Shown piece after piece: positions 34,306 through 42,973 of a stretch of 64,000 nt of DNA; the first letter of the stretch is position 1; each line of letters opens with the position of its first letter. This DNA comes from Microbacterium sp. SLBN-146 (GTDB taxonomy: Bacteria > Actinomycetota > Actinomycetes > Actinomycetales > Microbacteriaceae). The translations under genes were made by a program, and so were the position numbers. Below the pieces are notes generated by a model that saw only the letters and a program-made list of their open reading frames with translations, was not told where the DNA came from and ran no database searches. The stretch lies in contig NZ_VFMR01000001.1 of NCBI RefSeq assembly GCF_006715145.1, positions 1,922,001 through 1,986,000 on the forward strand. The letters are read 5' to 3'.

Positions 34306-34785
34306 ATGAATGCACTCGCTGTCGTCGTGACCGTGTCGGACCGATCGGCGGCGGGTGATCGCGAGGATGCCAGCGGGCCCGTCGCCGTCGAGGCGCTGCG
34401 GGCCGCGGGGTACGCGTGCGGCGACGCGGTCGTCGTGCCGGACGGGGCGGACAGCGTCGCGTCGGCACTGCGAGCGGCTATCGACAGCGGAGCATCCCTC
34501 GTCGTGACGACCGGTGGAACAGGCGTCGCGCCGCGCGATCAGACGCCCGAAGGGTCGGCGCTCGTGATCGAGCGGGAGGTCCCCGGTATCGCCGAAGAGC
34601 TCCGGCGACTCGGAGCCGCCGAGAAACCCGGTGGCATGCTGTCCCGCGGTCTCGCGGGGGTCGCGGGCGGTACGCTCATCGTCAACCTCCCCGGCTCGCC
34701 GCGGGCCGTGGCATCCGGCATCCCCGTCGTGCTGTCCGTCGCGACGCATGTCATCGAGCAGCTGGCGGGCGGTGATCACGCATGA
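34306..34785 (+). CDS. mogA: Molybdopterin adenylyltransferase (MogA/MoaB family)
   Basis: A 159-residue protein that adenylates molybdopterin before molybdenum insertion. Conserved motifs are VVTVSDRSAAGDREDASGP, LVVTTGGTGVAPRDQTPE and IVNLPGSPRAV. The MogA/MoaB split cannot be settled by eye, but the gene works at the MPT-activation step with moeA. It overlaps moaE by four bases (ATGA). The start is leaderless behind a purine tract. Confidence 0.93.
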   Translation: MNALAVVVTVSDRSAAGDREDASGPVAVEALRAAGYACGDAVVVPDGADSVASALRAAIDSGASLVVTTGGTGVAPRDQTPEGSALVIEREVPGIAEELRRLGAAEKPGGMLSRGLAGVAGGTLIVNLPGSPRAVASGIPVVLSVATHVIEQLAGGDHA

Positions 34786-35210
34786 GCGGCGTCCGGCTCG
34801 CTCGACTGAGCGGTGAGCCCCTCGACATCGCCGCGCATCTCGACGCCGTCGACGACGCCTCGGCGGGCGCCGTCACGACCTTCGTCGGACGCGTGCGGGA
34901 CCACGATCCGGATGCCGCGACGGCCGTCGTCGCTCTCGAGTACTCCGCGCACCCCGACGCCGAAGAGACGCTCCACGGGATCGCGTCTCGCTGCATCGGC
35001 GACACCGACGCGATCGTCGCGGTGTCGCATCGCACGGGACGCCTCGCCGTCGGGGACATCGCCGTCGCGATCGCCGTCGCGTCGTCGCATCGGGCCGAGG
35101 CGTTCGCCGTGTGCCGCGACGTCATCGAGACGATCAAGCAGGAGCTCCCCGTGTGGAAGCGTCAGATCGAGTCCGACGGCACGACGGCCTGGAAGGGCAT
35201 CGGGGGCTGA
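34782..35210 (+). CDS. moaE: Molybdopterin synthase catalytic subunit MoaE
   Basis: A 142-residue large subunit of molybdopterin synthase, which turns precursor Z (cPMP) into molybdopterin using the sulfur carried by MoaD. Family landmarks are GAVTTFVGRVRDHD, ALEYSAHPDAEETL, ISHRTGRL-like VSHRTGRLAVGDIAV and the catalytic-loop FAVCRDVIETIKQELPVWKRQ with its Lys residues. The gene faces moaD, its partner subunit, on the opposite strand with 13 bases between the two stops. Confidence 0.96.
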   Translation: MSGVRLARLSGEPLDIAAHLDAVDDASAGAVTTFVGRVRDHDPDAATAVVALEYSAHPDAEETLHGIASRCIGDTDAIVAVSHRTGRLAVGDIAVAIAVASSHRAEAFAVCRDVIETIKQELPVWKRQIESDGTTAWKGIGG

Positions 35211-35223
35211 CGGAGCGGAAGGA

Positions 35224-35457
35224 TCAACCGCCCGCGAACGGGGGCAAGACGTCGACGAGGACGTCGCTGCCCAGCGCCGTCGTGTCATCGACGCGTGCGC
35301 CGCCCACGAGCACGGCGCAGCGCGGAAGGATGCCGCCGAGCGCGGGCCGCTCCGCCGTGAGGGCGGTGCGGAGATCGCCGAGGGTCGCCTCCGTGCGGGT
35401 CTCTTCCGACCGACCGGCGAACTCCGCCGCGGCTGCGAAGTATCTGACGCGCGCCAT
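35224..35457 (-). CDS. moaD: Molybdopterin synthase sulfur carrier subunit MoaD
   Basis: A 77-residue ubiquitin-like sulfur carrier. It ends in the required double glycine (VLPPFAGG), which MoeB adenylates and a rhodanese/sulfurtransferase thiocarboxylates. The N-terminal beta strand reads VRYFAAAAEFAGRSEE. It is the last gene of the moeB-moeA-moaC-mobA-moaD unit, starting at ATG 35457, sharing one base with the mobA stop. It converges on moaE. Confidence 0.95.
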   Translation of the reverse strand: MARVRYFAAAAEFAGRSEETRTEATLGDLRTALTAERPALGGILPRCAVLVGGARVDDTTALGSDVLVDVLPPFAGG

Positions 35458-36329
35458 CAGGCGGTCCACTCCTTCGCGAGCGCACGGATCGCCGCGACGG
35501 CAGCCTCCGTGTCGGCGGGCGTGGCTCCCGCACGGCCCGCGACGAGACCGGCGACGAACGCGCTGAACGGGGCAGCAGGACGCGCGACCTCGGTCGCCAC
35601 ATCGCGCGCGAGGTCGAGGATGAGGGCGACGGGGAGGTCGGCGGTGTCGAGATCGAAGTGCGAGCGGAGGGCGGCTTCCCACGCGTCGAGCGCTTCGGGC
35701 GGGAGCGTGCGAGACGACGTCATGGTGCCTCCTTCGTGGAGCGAGCGTGCCCGTGTCAGATCCTCCCACGTGTCGACGTCGTGGATGAGGTCGTCGTCGA
35801 CGGCGATCACCGTGATCGCGAGGTCATCCAGGATGGCGCGAACCGGAGCATCGCGGCCCGCGTCGGGAAGAGCGGATGCCGCTGTCCGCAGCGCGCGCGT
35901 GCGGTAGACGCCGACGAGCCACTGCGGTCGCGATGAGCTGTCGGCGAGGCACACGCCGTCGCTGTCGGCGGGCAGGAGGGGAAGGTCGGACGTGAGGCGC
36001 CGCACGGCTGCGGACGCAGCGGGGAGGTCGCACGCCAGGAGCAGCGTCCACTCCGGGGTCGTCTCGGCGGGCCACGACTCCAGCGCGGCGACGATCGCGG
36101 CGGCGGGTCCGGCGAACGGAGGGTCCTCGCGCACCCAGGTCACGGGGAGCGCAGCATCCAGCACGGGGCCGACGACCGTCACGGGGGCGGCTCCCACATC
36201 GACCGCAGCGGTCACGGCCGTCGCGAGGAGCGTCCGGCCGCCGACGTCGATGAGCGCCTTCGTCGCGCCCTGCAGGCGCGTCGCACGACCACCCGCGAGG
36301 AGGACCGCGCCCAGCCCGTCCGTCGTCAT
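35457..36329 (-). CDS. mobA: Molybdenum cofactor guanylyltransferase fused to a DUF6457-type domain
   Basis: A 290-residue fusion. Residues 1-195 are a MobA-type nucleotidyltransferase that adds GMP to Mo-molybdopterin: AVLLAGGRATRLQGATKALIDVGGRTLL is the GTP-binding start, followed by EDPPFAGPAAAI and LLLACDLPAAS. Residues about 205-290 (LDAWEAALRSHFDLDTADLPVALILDLARDVATEVARPAAPFSAFVAGLVAGRAG) form a small helical domain common in actinobacterial Moco loci (DUF6457-like). The bis-MGD product fits the FdhF/YdeP enzyme upstream. Four-base overlap with moaC. Confidence 0.92.
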   Translation of the reverse strand: MTTDGLGAVLLAGGRATRLQGATKALIDVGGRTLLATAVTAAVDVGAAPVTVVGPVLDAALPVTWVREDPPFAGPAAAIVAALESWPAETTPEWTLLLACDLPAASAAVRRLTSDLPLLPADSDGVCLADSSSRPQWLVGVYRTRALRTAASALPDAGRDAPVRAILDDLAITVIAVDDDLIHDVDTWEDLTRARSLHEGGTMTSSRTLPPEALDAWEAALRSHFDLDTADLPVALILDLARDVATEVARPAAPFSAFVAGLVAGRAGATPADTEAAVAAIRALAKEWTA

Positions 36330-36799
36330 TCGCCCGCGCGCACCCAGTCGCCGCTCTTGCCGCCGGTCTTGCGTACGATGCGGACCGCCTCGATCGAGGT
36401 GCCCTTGTCGAGCGCCTTGACCATGTCGACGATCGCGAGACCGGCGACCGTGACAGCGGTCAGCGCCTCCATCTCGACGCCCGTCCGGTCGGCCGTGCGG
36501 ACCGTCGCCTCGATCTCGACGCCGTCGTCGACGACCGCGAGGTCGACCGTGGCTCCGTGCACCCCGATGACGTGGGCGAGGGGGAGGAGGTCGGGTGTGC
36601 GCTTCGCCGCCTGGATGCCCGAGATGCGGGCGACCGCGAGGACGTCGCCCTTGGGCACCGTGCCGTCGCGGAGCGCCGCGACGACGTCCGCCGCGCAGCG
36701 CACGAACCCGCGCGCCGTCGCGGAGCGCACGGTCGGCTGCTTGTCCGTGACGTCGACCATCCGGGCGTGACCCGCGGCATCCAGATGCGTGAAGCTCAT
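36326..36799 (-). CDS. moaC: Cyclic pyranopterin monophosphate synthase MoaC
   Basis: A 157-residue enzyme that completes cPMP formation from the MoaA product. The family sequence is plain: FTHLDAAGHARMVDVTDKQPTVRSATARG, then KRTPDLLPLAHVIGVHGATVDL and GVEMEALTAVTVAGLAIVDMVKALDKG with the catalytic Lys/Asp motif. ATG 36799 was chosen because it overlaps the moeA stop (ATGA); the open frame continues upstream but has no family match. moaA is in a separate unit at 49120. Confidence 0.97.
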   Translation of the reverse strand: MSFTHLDAAGHARMVDVTDKQPTVRSATARGFVRCAADVVAALRDGTVPKGDVLAVARISGIQAAKRTPDLLPLAHVIGVHGATVDLAVVDDGVEIEATVRTADRTGVEMEALTAVTVAGLAIVDMVKALDKGTSIEAVRIVRKTGGKSGDWVRAGE

Positions 36800-38025
36800 G
36801 AGATCAGCATGACATCCACGAGGTCGCCGGGATCGACGCGCGCGACCTCCGCCGGCACGATCGCGTAGGCCTCCGCACGGCCGAGGCCGCCCGCGAGATG
36901 CGATCCGCCCGAGGTGGCGGGAGTGACGCGCCACGCCGCGGGATCCGTCGTGTCGATCACGACGGGGAGGTACTGGGCTCGGCCGGGAGGGGTTCGCCAG
37001 CCGACGGCAGCGGGAAGAGTCAGGACGCGACGCGCGTGATCCGTGGCACCCTGCATCGTCAGGAGCGCGGGTCGCACGAAGACTTCGAACGACACGGCGG
37101 CGCTCACGGGGTTGCCCGGAAGACCGAACAGCAGAATCCCCGCGAGCGTTCGGCCGAAGCCCTGCGGCTTTCCCGGCTGCATCCCGACGCTCGTGAACGA
37201 CATGACGTCGCCGAGCGTGTTCTTGACGACCTCGTAGGCTCCTGCGCTGACACCGCCGGAGAAGACCACGACGTCCGCCCCGAGGCGCTCGGCCTCCTCG
37301 AGGACCTCGCGTGGACCGCCGTCGTCATCGGACACGGTCGCACTGATCACGACGTCGGCTCCCGCTCCCAGCGCGAGCGCCTCGAGCAGCTCGCCGTTGG
37401 ACTCGGGGATCTGCCCGCGCCGGAGCGGCGTGCCGGGGGGCACGAGCTCCGATCCCGTCGAGACGACAGCGACGCGCGGGCGGCGACTCACGACGACGTC
37501 GGCGACACCGGATGCCGCGATCGCGGCCGTCTGCAGGGGCCCGAGGAGGATTCCCGCCTCCAGCACGACGTCGCCCGCTGCGGCGTCCTCGCCACGGCGG
37601 CGCACGTGTGCTCCGAACGGCTTGGCGACGGTCACCTCGATGTCGCCGAGCGAATCGGCGAGTCCGCCGACCGTGTCCTCGAACGGGACGATCGCCGTCG
37701 CGGCGGTGGGAAGGGGTGAGCCCGTCATGATGCGCGCTGCCTCGCCCCGACCGAGCGGCGGGTCGAGGGCGGTGCCGGCGGGAAGATCGGCGACGACGCG
37801 CAGGCGCACCGGATGGTCGGCAGAGGCGTCGGCGATGTCGTCGTGCCGCACCGCGAAGCCGTCCATCGCCGAGTTGTCGAAGGCGGGGAGATCGACGGCG
37901 GCGTGCACGGACTCGCGCAGGATGCGGCCGCGAGACGCGGCGAGCGGGAGGCGCTCCGTGCCGATGTCGCTGACGGCGGACAGGACGGTGGCGAGGTGCT
38001 CCTCGACAGGGATGAGGCGATTCAT
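36796..38025 (-). CDS. moeA: Molybdopterin molybdotransferase MoeA
   Basis: A 409-residue enzyme that inserts molybdate into adenylated molybdopterin. It begins MNRLIPVEEHLATVLSAV, then DLPAFDNSAMDGFAVR (domain I), GEAARIMTGSPLP, VVSTGSELV, FSGGVSAGAYEVVKNTL and LFGLPGNPVSAAVSFEVFVRPAL (domain III, MogA-like). Length and order are standard. ATG 38025 overlaps the moeB stop by four bases. It works directly after MogA in the pathway. Confidence 0.97.
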   Translation of the reverse strand: MNRLIPVEEHLATVLSAVSDIGTERLPLAASRGRILRESVHAAVDLPAFDNSAMDGFAVRHDDIADASADHPVRLRVVADLPAGTALDPPLGRGEAARIMTGSPLPTAATAIVPFEDTVGGLADSLGDIEVTVAKPFGAHVRRRGEDAAAGDVVLEAGILLGPLQTAAIAASGVADVVVSRRPRVAVVSTGSELVPPGTPLRRGQIPESNGELLEALALGAGADVVISATVSDDDGGPREVLEEAERLGADVVVFSGGVSAGAYEVVKNTLGDVMSFTSVGMQPGKPQGFGRTLAGILLFGLPGNPVSAAVSFEVFVRPALLTMQGATDHARRVLTLPAAVGWRTPPGRAQYLPVVIDTTDPAAWRVTPATSGGSHLAGGLGRAEAYAIVPAEVARVDPGDLVDVMLIS

Positions 38026-39155
38026 GAGCGGCTCCGCGCCTGGAGCGGCTCGTCCCACGCATCCATTCCGCCCCGGAGGACGGATGCCGAGATGCCGGCG
38101 CCGAGCAGCGCCACGGCGGCGCGCTGCGCGCGCTGACCCGCCCGGCAGACCACGACGACGGGGCCCGCGCCCGCGAGTGTCGGGTCGGCGAGGAGCGTCG
38201 CGAGCGGGATCTCGACGACGCCGGGGATGACGCCCTCCGCGGTCTCCGCCGGTTCCCGCACATCGATGAGGCTGACGCCCGCCGCCTGTGCCGCCCGCGT
38301 CGCGGCCGCATCGAGGTGGGGGACGTCCGGCAGGGGAGCGGCGACAACGGATGACGGTTCCGCCGCGGCATCCGTCATCGCGCCTTCTGTCGAGGTGCGG
38401 AGCGGAATCTCGTCGACGCGTGCGCGAAGGGCATCGATGACGAGGACCCGCCCGAGGAGCGGGTCGCCGACACCCGTGAGGAGCTTGATCGCCTCGGTGG
38501 CAAGGACGCCCCCCGTCTGGAGGCAGAGTGATCCGAGGACGCCCACCTGCGCGCACGTCGGCACATCGCCCGTCGAATCGGAGGGGTACAGGTCGGCGAG
38601 ACGAACGGCGGCCGCGCCGCCGGTCGGACGCGACCAGAACACCGTGACCTGCGCGTGGAACTCCTGCACGACGCCCCACACGAGCGGGATGCCCAGTGCT
38701 TCGGTCGCGGATGCCACGGCTTCGCGTGTCTCGAACGTGTCGGTGCCGTCGATCACGACGTGCGCGCCGGCGAGGATGCGCTCAGCCGACCGGGCCGTGA
38801 TCCGCTCCGACACCGTGCGCACGTGCGTCGTCGGAGAGAGCTCGCTCGCCGCGCGGACGGCGGAGTCGACCTTGGGAGAGCCGACATCGGCGACGCGGTG
38901 CAGGATCTGTCGCTGCAGGTTCGACAGTTCGACGGTGTCGTCGTCGATGATCGTGAGGGTTCCCACGCCCCCGGCAGCGAGCGCCAGGACGACGGGTGAG
39001 CCGAGGCCGCCCGCTCCCACGACGGCGACGTGCGCGGCGGCCAGCCGACGCTGTGCGATGTCGCCGAAGCCGGCGAGCACGCGGTGTCGCGAGGTGCGGA
39101 CGGCTTCGTCGACATCGAGCGTCGCGACGGGGTCAACGAGCGGCGGGAGCGGCAT
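38022..39155 (-). CDS. moeB: MoeB/ThiF-type adenylyltransferase fused to a rhodanese domain
   Basis: A 377-residue E1-like enzyme that adenylates the MoaD C-terminus. Residues 1-250 have VAVVGAGGLGSPVVLALAAGGVGTLTIIDDDTVELSNLQRQILH and the adenylation GTDTFETREAVA region. Residues about 280-375 are a rhodanese domain with VVVVCRAGQRAQRAAVALLGAG, whose Cys would carry the persulfide, so one chain can both activate and sulfurate MoaD. The catalytic and zinc-site cysteines of classical MoeB are only partly seen (CAQVGVLGSLC). Leaderless start behind TAGCCT; first gene of the minus-strand Moco unit. Confidence 0.93.
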   Translation of the reverse strand: MPLPPLVDPVATLDVDEAVRTSRHRVLAGFGDIAQRRLAAAHVAVVGAGGLGSPVVLALAAGGVGTLTIIDDDTVELSNLQRQILHRVADVGSPKVDSAVRAASELSPTTHVRTVSERITARSAERILAGAHVVIDGTDTFETREAVASATEALGIPLVWGVVQEFHAQVTVFWSRPTGGAAAVRLADLYPSDSTGDVPTCAQVGVLGSLCLQTGGVLATEAIKLLTGVGDPLLGRVLVIDALRARVDEIPLRTSTEGAMTDAAAEPSSVVAAPLPDVPHLDAAATRAAQAAGVSLIDVREPAETAEGVIPGVVEIPLATLLADPTLAGAGPVVVVCRAGQRAQRAAVALLGAGISASVLRGGMDAWDEPLQARSRS

Positions 39156-39161
39156 CTCTCC

Positions 39162-39167
39162 AGGCTA
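39162..39167 (-). promoter_or_regulatory. -10 box TAGCCT of a leaderless promoter (moeB operon)
   Basis: TAGCCT on the minus strand lies six bases before ATG 39155 and drives the five-gene moeB-moaD unit. It is divergent from the mod operon promoter 110 bases away. Confidence 0.6.
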
Positions 39168-39276
39168 CGCCGCGGTGCCGACACGCGATCCGACGTCGTC
39201 GACATTCCCCGGCGTCAGCGTGCGCTCCGGGCGCGGATGCGGAGAAATCAGACGACCAGGTCCGCATCTGCGGTGA

Positions 39277-39282
39277 TACCGT
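39277..39282 (+). promoter_or_regulatory. -10 box TACCGT of a leaderless promoter (mod operon)
   Basis: TACCGT lies six bases before ATG 39289, the first gene of the molybdate-uptake unit. I saw no ModE-type palindrome in the 133-base divergent spacer. Confidence 0.55.
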
Positions 39283-39288
39283 AGCGGA

Positions 39289-39681
39289 ATGGACCGATTC
39301 CGCATTTCCGAGGCCGCGCGTCTCCTCGGCGTCAGCGATGACACCGTGCGCCGCTGGGTTGACTCGGACGCTCTCCCCACCACCGGTGAGAGCCCCGCGC
39401 GGATTCCCGGCGACGCCCTCGCGGCCCACGCCGTCGAGCTCGCCCGCGCCGCGACCGACCCGAGCGACGTGCTCTCGAGCGCCCGCAACCGGTTCGTCGG
39501 CCTCGTGACGCGCGTGCAGATCGACGGGGTCATGGCGCAGGTCGATCTGCAGGCGGGGCCGCACCGGGTCGTCTCGCTCCTGTCTGCGGAAGCCGTGCGA
39601 GAACTCGGACTCGAGGTGGGCTCTCTCGCCGTCGCTGTCATGAAGGCCACCAACGTCATCATCGAGAGGCCCGGCGCGTGA
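39289..39681 (+). CDS. Helix-turn-helix protein with a molybdate-binding TOBE domain
   Basis: A 130-residue protein. Residues 1-50 form a MerR/excisionase-like helix-turn-helix (FRISEAARLLGVSDDTVRRWVDSDALPTT). Residues about 65-128 are a single Mop/TOBE domain (SSARNRFVGLVTRVQIDGVMAQVDLQAGPHRVVSLLSAEAVRELGLEVGSLAVAVMKATNVIIER) of the type that binds molybdate or tungstate oxyanions. It is the first gene of the modABC operon and overlaps modA (GTGA). A molybdate-responsive regulator or molybdate store are the two likely roles. Confidence 0.93.
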   Translation: MDRFRISEAARLLGVSDDTVRRWVDSDALPTTGESPARIPGDALAAHAVELARAATDPSDVLSSARNRFVGLVTRVQIDGVMAQVDLQAGPHRVVSLLSAEAVRELGLEVGSLAVAVMKATNVIIERPGA

Positions 39682-40490
39682 GGCGCCGCTCGACCGCCGC
39701 GCTCGCCCTCGCGACGCTCGCGGTCGCGGGACTCGTCGGGTGCGCGCCGTCCGGCGCAGGGTCGTCGGGTGACCTCGATCTGTCGCGCTCGTCCGCTCCG
39801 CCCGACAACGCGGCTCCCGAACTGAGCGGCGAACTCTCCATCTACGCGGCCGCCTCGCTCGGCACGGCGTTCGACGAGCTCGCGGAGCTGTTCGAACAGC
39901 GGCATCCGTCTGTCGACGTACGCCCGATCGTCTACGACGGATCGAGCACGCTCGCGAGGCAGATCCTCGAGGGTGCGCCCGCCGATGTCTTCGCGTCGGC
40001 CGACGAGAAGAACATGGACACCGTCTCCGCGCTCGCCGTCGCGCCGGAGATCTTCGCCTCCAATACGCTCGTGATCGCCGTGCCCGCGGGGAATCCCGGT
40101 GATGTGACCGACCTCGCGAGCCTCGCCGATCCCGCGCTGACCGTCGTGCTGTGCGCCCCGGAGGTGCCGTGCGGCGCGGCGTCGGAGAGGCTCCTCGACG
40201 CGGAGGGCGTCGCTGTCCGACCCGCGAGCATCGAGCAGAACGTCACGGCGGTCCTCGCGAAGGTCGCCGCGGGCGAGGCGGATGCGGGCCTCGTCTATGC
40301 GACCGACGTCGTCGGCGTCGCAGACGTGGAGGCCATCGTTCCCGAGGGGGCGCCGGACGTCGTCAACCGCTACCCCGTGACGGTGCTGACGGATGCCGCC
40401 AACCCCGATGCCGCCGCCGCGTTCGTCGCCTTCGTCGTGAGCGCCGACGGGCAGGCCGTGCTCCGTGATCTCGGGTTCGGAGCCCCGTGA
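39678..40490 (+). CDS. modA: Molybdate ABC transporter substrate-binding lipoprotein
   Basis: A 270-residue lipoprotein: the signal peptide ends in LVGC with Cys22 as the lipid site. The mature domain has the ModA motifs LSIYAAASLGTAFDELAELFEQRHPSVDVRPIVYDGSSTLARQILEGAPADVFASADEKNM, whose Ser/Ala/Tyr residues hold the oxyanion, and VTAVLAKVAAGEADAGLVYATDV. It captures molybdate outside the membrane for ModBC. GTG 39678 and the GTGA overlap with modB show coupling through the operon. Confidence 0.96.
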   Translation: MRRRSTAALALATLAVAGLVGCAPSGAGSSGDLDLSRSSAPPDNAAPELSGELSIYAAASLGTAFDELAELFEQRHPSVDVRPIVYDGSSTLARQILEGAPADVFASADEKNMDTVSALAVAPEIFASNTLVIAVPAGNPGDVTDLASLADPALTVVLCAPEVPCGAASERLLDAEGVAVRPASIEQNVTAVLAKVAAGEADAGLVYATDVVGVADVEAIVPEGAPDVVNRYPVTVLTDAANPDAAAAFVAFVVSADGQAVLRDLGFGAP

Positions 40491-41296
40491 CGCATCGCCG
40501 GGACGCGGGCGGCTTCGTGCCGCGGATCCTCGCGGTGCCCGCCGTCGTGGGTCTCGCCCTTCTCGTGCTGCCGCTGTCGGCCCTCGTGCTGCGCGTCGAG
40601 TGGTCGACGCTGTGGGCCGACATCACGTCACCCGAGGCGCTCTCGGCGCTGGGCCTCTCGCTCGTGACGGGACTCATCGCGACGGTGCTGTGTGTCCTCG
40701 TCGGTGTTCCGCTGGCCCTCGTGATCGCGCGAGCCGGGCGGCGCTCCGCCGCGCTCCTTCGGGCCCTCGTGACGATCCCGCTCGTCCTGCCGCCGATGGT
40801 CGGGGGTGTCGCGCTGCTCTTCCTCTTCGGCCGCACGAGCTGGTTCGGAGGGATCCTCGCCGAGTGGGGCATCCGCGTGCCGTTCACGACGGGCGCCGTC
40901 GTGCTCGCGCAGACGTTCGTCGCCCTCCCCTTCCTCGTCTTGGCCCTCGAGGGTTCGCTCCGGACGACGGGAACCGCGTACGAGCAGGCGGCGGCCTCCC
41001 TCGGCGCCGGGCGGTGGACGATCCTCCGGCGCGTGACGCTTCCGCTCGCGGCTCCCGGGCTCATCGCGGGCATCGTGCTGTGCTTCGCGCGCGCGATCGG
41101 TGAGTTCGGCGCGACGGCGCTCTTCGCGGGCAACGCGCCCGGTGTCACGCAGACGATGCCGCTCGCGATCTACACGGCCTTCAACGGCGCGGGGGTGTCG
41201 CAGGGGACGGCGGTCGCGCTGTCGCTCCTCCTCCTCGTCACGGCGGTGGGCGTTCTGCTCCTCGTCCGGGCGTGGCGAGCGGAGGCTCCGCGGTGA
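40487..41296 (+). CDS. modB: Molybdate ABC transporter permease
   Basis: A 269-residue inner-membrane permease with about six helices. The loop that contacts the ATPase reads TGTAYEQAAASLGAGRWTILRRVTLPLAAPGLIAG (the EAA motif). The family-typical IPLVLPPMVGGVALLFLFG and FARAIGEFGATALFAGNAPG are present. Overlaps modA and modC by four bases on each side. Confidence 0.96.
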   Translation: MTHRRDAGGFVPRILAVPAVVGLALLVLPLSALVLRVEWSTLWADITSPEALSALGLSLVTGLIATVLCVLVGVPLALVIARAGRRSAALLRALVTIPLVLPPMVGGVALLFLFGRTSWFGGILAEWGIRVPFTTGAVVLAQTFVALPFLVLALEGSLRTTGTAYEQAAASLGAGRWTILRRVTLPLAAPGLIAGIVLCFARAIGEFGATALFAGNAPGVTQTMPLAIYTAFNGAGVSQGTAVALSLLLLVTAVGVLLLVRAWRAEAPR

Positions 41297-42351
41297 GCGG
41301 CGAGTCGCTGGACGCGCAGGTCGTCGTGGACCGCGGCGGATTCCGGCTCGAGGCGCACGTGCGTGCCGACGCGGGCGACGTCGTTGCGCTCATGGGCCCG
41401 AGCGGCGCGGGAAAGTCGACTCTGCTCGGCGTCCTGGCGGGACTCGTGGGACTCGACGAGGGCCGCGTCAGCGTCGCTGATCGCGTGCTGGATGCCGCAT
41501 CCCCCCGGCGCGTCCATATCTCTCCCGCCGAACGGCGTGTCGTGCTCCTCGGCCAGGATGCGCGCCTCTTCCCGCACCTGACGGCGCAGGCCAACATCGC
41601 CTTCGGGGTTCGCGTACACGGGGCTTCGGCCTCAGCGGCATTCCGTGCAGCCGACGAGTGGCTCCGACGCGTCGGACTCGACGGCCTCGGGGCGAGGCGT
41701 CCCGCCGAGCTGTCCGGCGGTCAGCAGCAGCGCGTCGCACTGGCCCGTGCGCTCGCGACCGACCCCGCTGTGCTCCTTCTCGACGAGCCGCTCACCTCGC
41801 TCGATCCCGAGACGGCGGGAGACATCCGGGCGCTCCTGCGCGAGCAACTCGCCGCGACACGGACGACGGCGATCGTCGCGACGCACGACGCCGTCGACGC
41901 CGTCGCGCTCGCGTCACGACTCGTCGTCCTCGAGGGCGGCCGCGTGACGCAGGAGGGCGACGTCCGGAGCGTCTTCGCCGCCCCCGCGACGCGGTTCGCC
42001 GCCGCCGTCGCGGGAGTCAACCGCATCGACGGCGTCGTGCGAGACGGCGCCTGGTCATCGGGGGCAGCAGTCGTCGCGGCATCCGGGATTCCGGACGGGA
42101 GGGCGGCCGCGGTCTTCCGGCCGGCTGACGTGCGGTTCCTCCCGGTCGGGGCCCGAGCGTCCGGGCCCACGGCCGAGTGGATCGCGCGGATCACGCGGCT
42201 CGAGCAGACGCCCGGCGGCGTGCGGGTGCAGACGGCGGATCCCGATGTGTCGATCGATGTTCCGGTGGAAACCGCGTTCGGGCTCGTCGCGGGAGACGCG
42301 CTCACGCTGTCGATCGATCCCGCCGCCGTGCGCTTCGTGCCCCTCGCCTAG
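41293..42351 (+). CDS. modC: Molybdate ABC transporter ATP-binding protein
   Basis: A 352-residue ATPase. Walker A is GPSGAGKST, the Q-loop reads LLGQDARLFPHLTAQANIAFG, the signature is LSGGQQQRVALARAL, and Walker B is AVLLLDEPLTSLD. The C-terminal part (residues about 245-350) is a TOBE-like regulatory domain of low conservation. GTG 41293 was chosen because it overlaps the modB stop (GTGA). Its TAG stop is reused as the first bases of the promoter for the next gene. Confidence 0.95.
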   Translation: MSGESLDAQVVVDRGGFRLEAHVRADAGDVVALMGPSGAGKSTLLGVLAGLVGLDEGRVSVADRVLDAASPRRVHISPAERRVVLLGQDARLFPHLTAQANIAFGVRVHGASASAAFRAADEWLRRVGLDGLGARRPAELSGGQQQRVALARALATDPAVLLLDEPLTSLDPETAGDIRALLREQLAATRTTAIVATHDAVDAVALASRLVVLEGGRVTQEGDVRSVFAAPATRFAAAVAGVNRIDGVVRDGAWSSGAAVVAASGIPDGRAAAVFRPADVRFLPVGARASGPTAEWIARITRLEQTPGGVRVQTADPDVSIDVPVETAFGLVAGDALTLSIDPAAVRFVPLA

Positions 42352-42354
42352 ACT
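42349..42354 (+). promoter_or_regulatory. -10 box TAGACT of a leaderless promoter (GNAT gene)
   Basis: TAGACT lies six bases before GTG 42361 and begins with the modC stop codon, as at 31800. Confidence 0.6.
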
Positions 42355-42360
42355 CGGCGC

Positions 42361-42963
42361 GTGACCGGCATCCGCTCCTTCCGGCCGGGCGACGAGGCCG
42401 CTCTCGCCGAGATCTGCCTGCGCACGGCCGACGCGGGCGGTGACGCCACGGGAGTGCTCGACGACGACCGCATCTGGGCCGAGATCTTCGTGCTGCCCTA
42501 CGTCGCGCGGCATCCGGATCTCGCCTTCGTCGTGGAGGCCGACGACGGACGCGTCGTCGGCTACATCGTGTGCGCGCCCGAGACGCGTGCATTCGAGGAG
42601 TGGTTCCGTACCGAGTGGTGGCCCGAGCACGGCGCGACCTGGCCCCTCCCCGAACAAGAGGTCACGCGTCAGGACGGGATCCTCCGCTACGCCTCCGCGC
42701 GGCGGGCCGGCGCCGAACCCTACGGCGACACGTACCCCGCGCACCTGCACATCGACCTTCTGCCCGAAGCGCAGGGACAGGGGTGGGGGAGACGTCTCGT
42801 CGAGACGCTCGTGAGGGAACTCCGCGCGCGCGGAGTGACGGGCCTCCACCTCGCGGCGTCGAGCGACAACCGGGCGGCGATCGCGTTCTATCCCCGACTG
42901 GGCTTCACGCCGCTGGAGTCCCACCCCGGCGTGCAGGCGTTCGGCATGGACCTGCGCTCATGA
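42361..42963 (+). CDS. GNAT-family N-acetyltransferase
   Basis: A 200-residue acetyltransferase. The acetyl-CoA-binding motif A is HLHIDLLPEAQGQGWGRRLVETLVRELRARG (Q/RxxGxG/A form QGQGWG), followed by motif B GLHLAASSDNRAAIAFYPRLGFTPLE. The N-terminus, TGIRSFRPGDEAALAEICLRTADAGGDATG, fits the same fold. The substrate is unknown. The gene has its own leaderless promoter and is not part of the mod operon in function. It converges on cydC. Confidence 0.9.
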   Translation: MTGIRSFRPGDEAALAEICLRTADAGGDATGVLDDDRIWAEIFVLPYVARHPDLAFVVEADDGRVVGYIVCAPETRAFEEWFRTEWWPEHGATWPLPEQEVTRQDGILRYASARRAGAEPYGDTYPAHLHIDLLPEAQGQGWGRRLVETLVRELRARGVTGLHLAASSDNRAAIAFYPRLGFTPLESHPGVQAFGMDLRS

Positions 42964-42973
42964 CCGAACGCCG

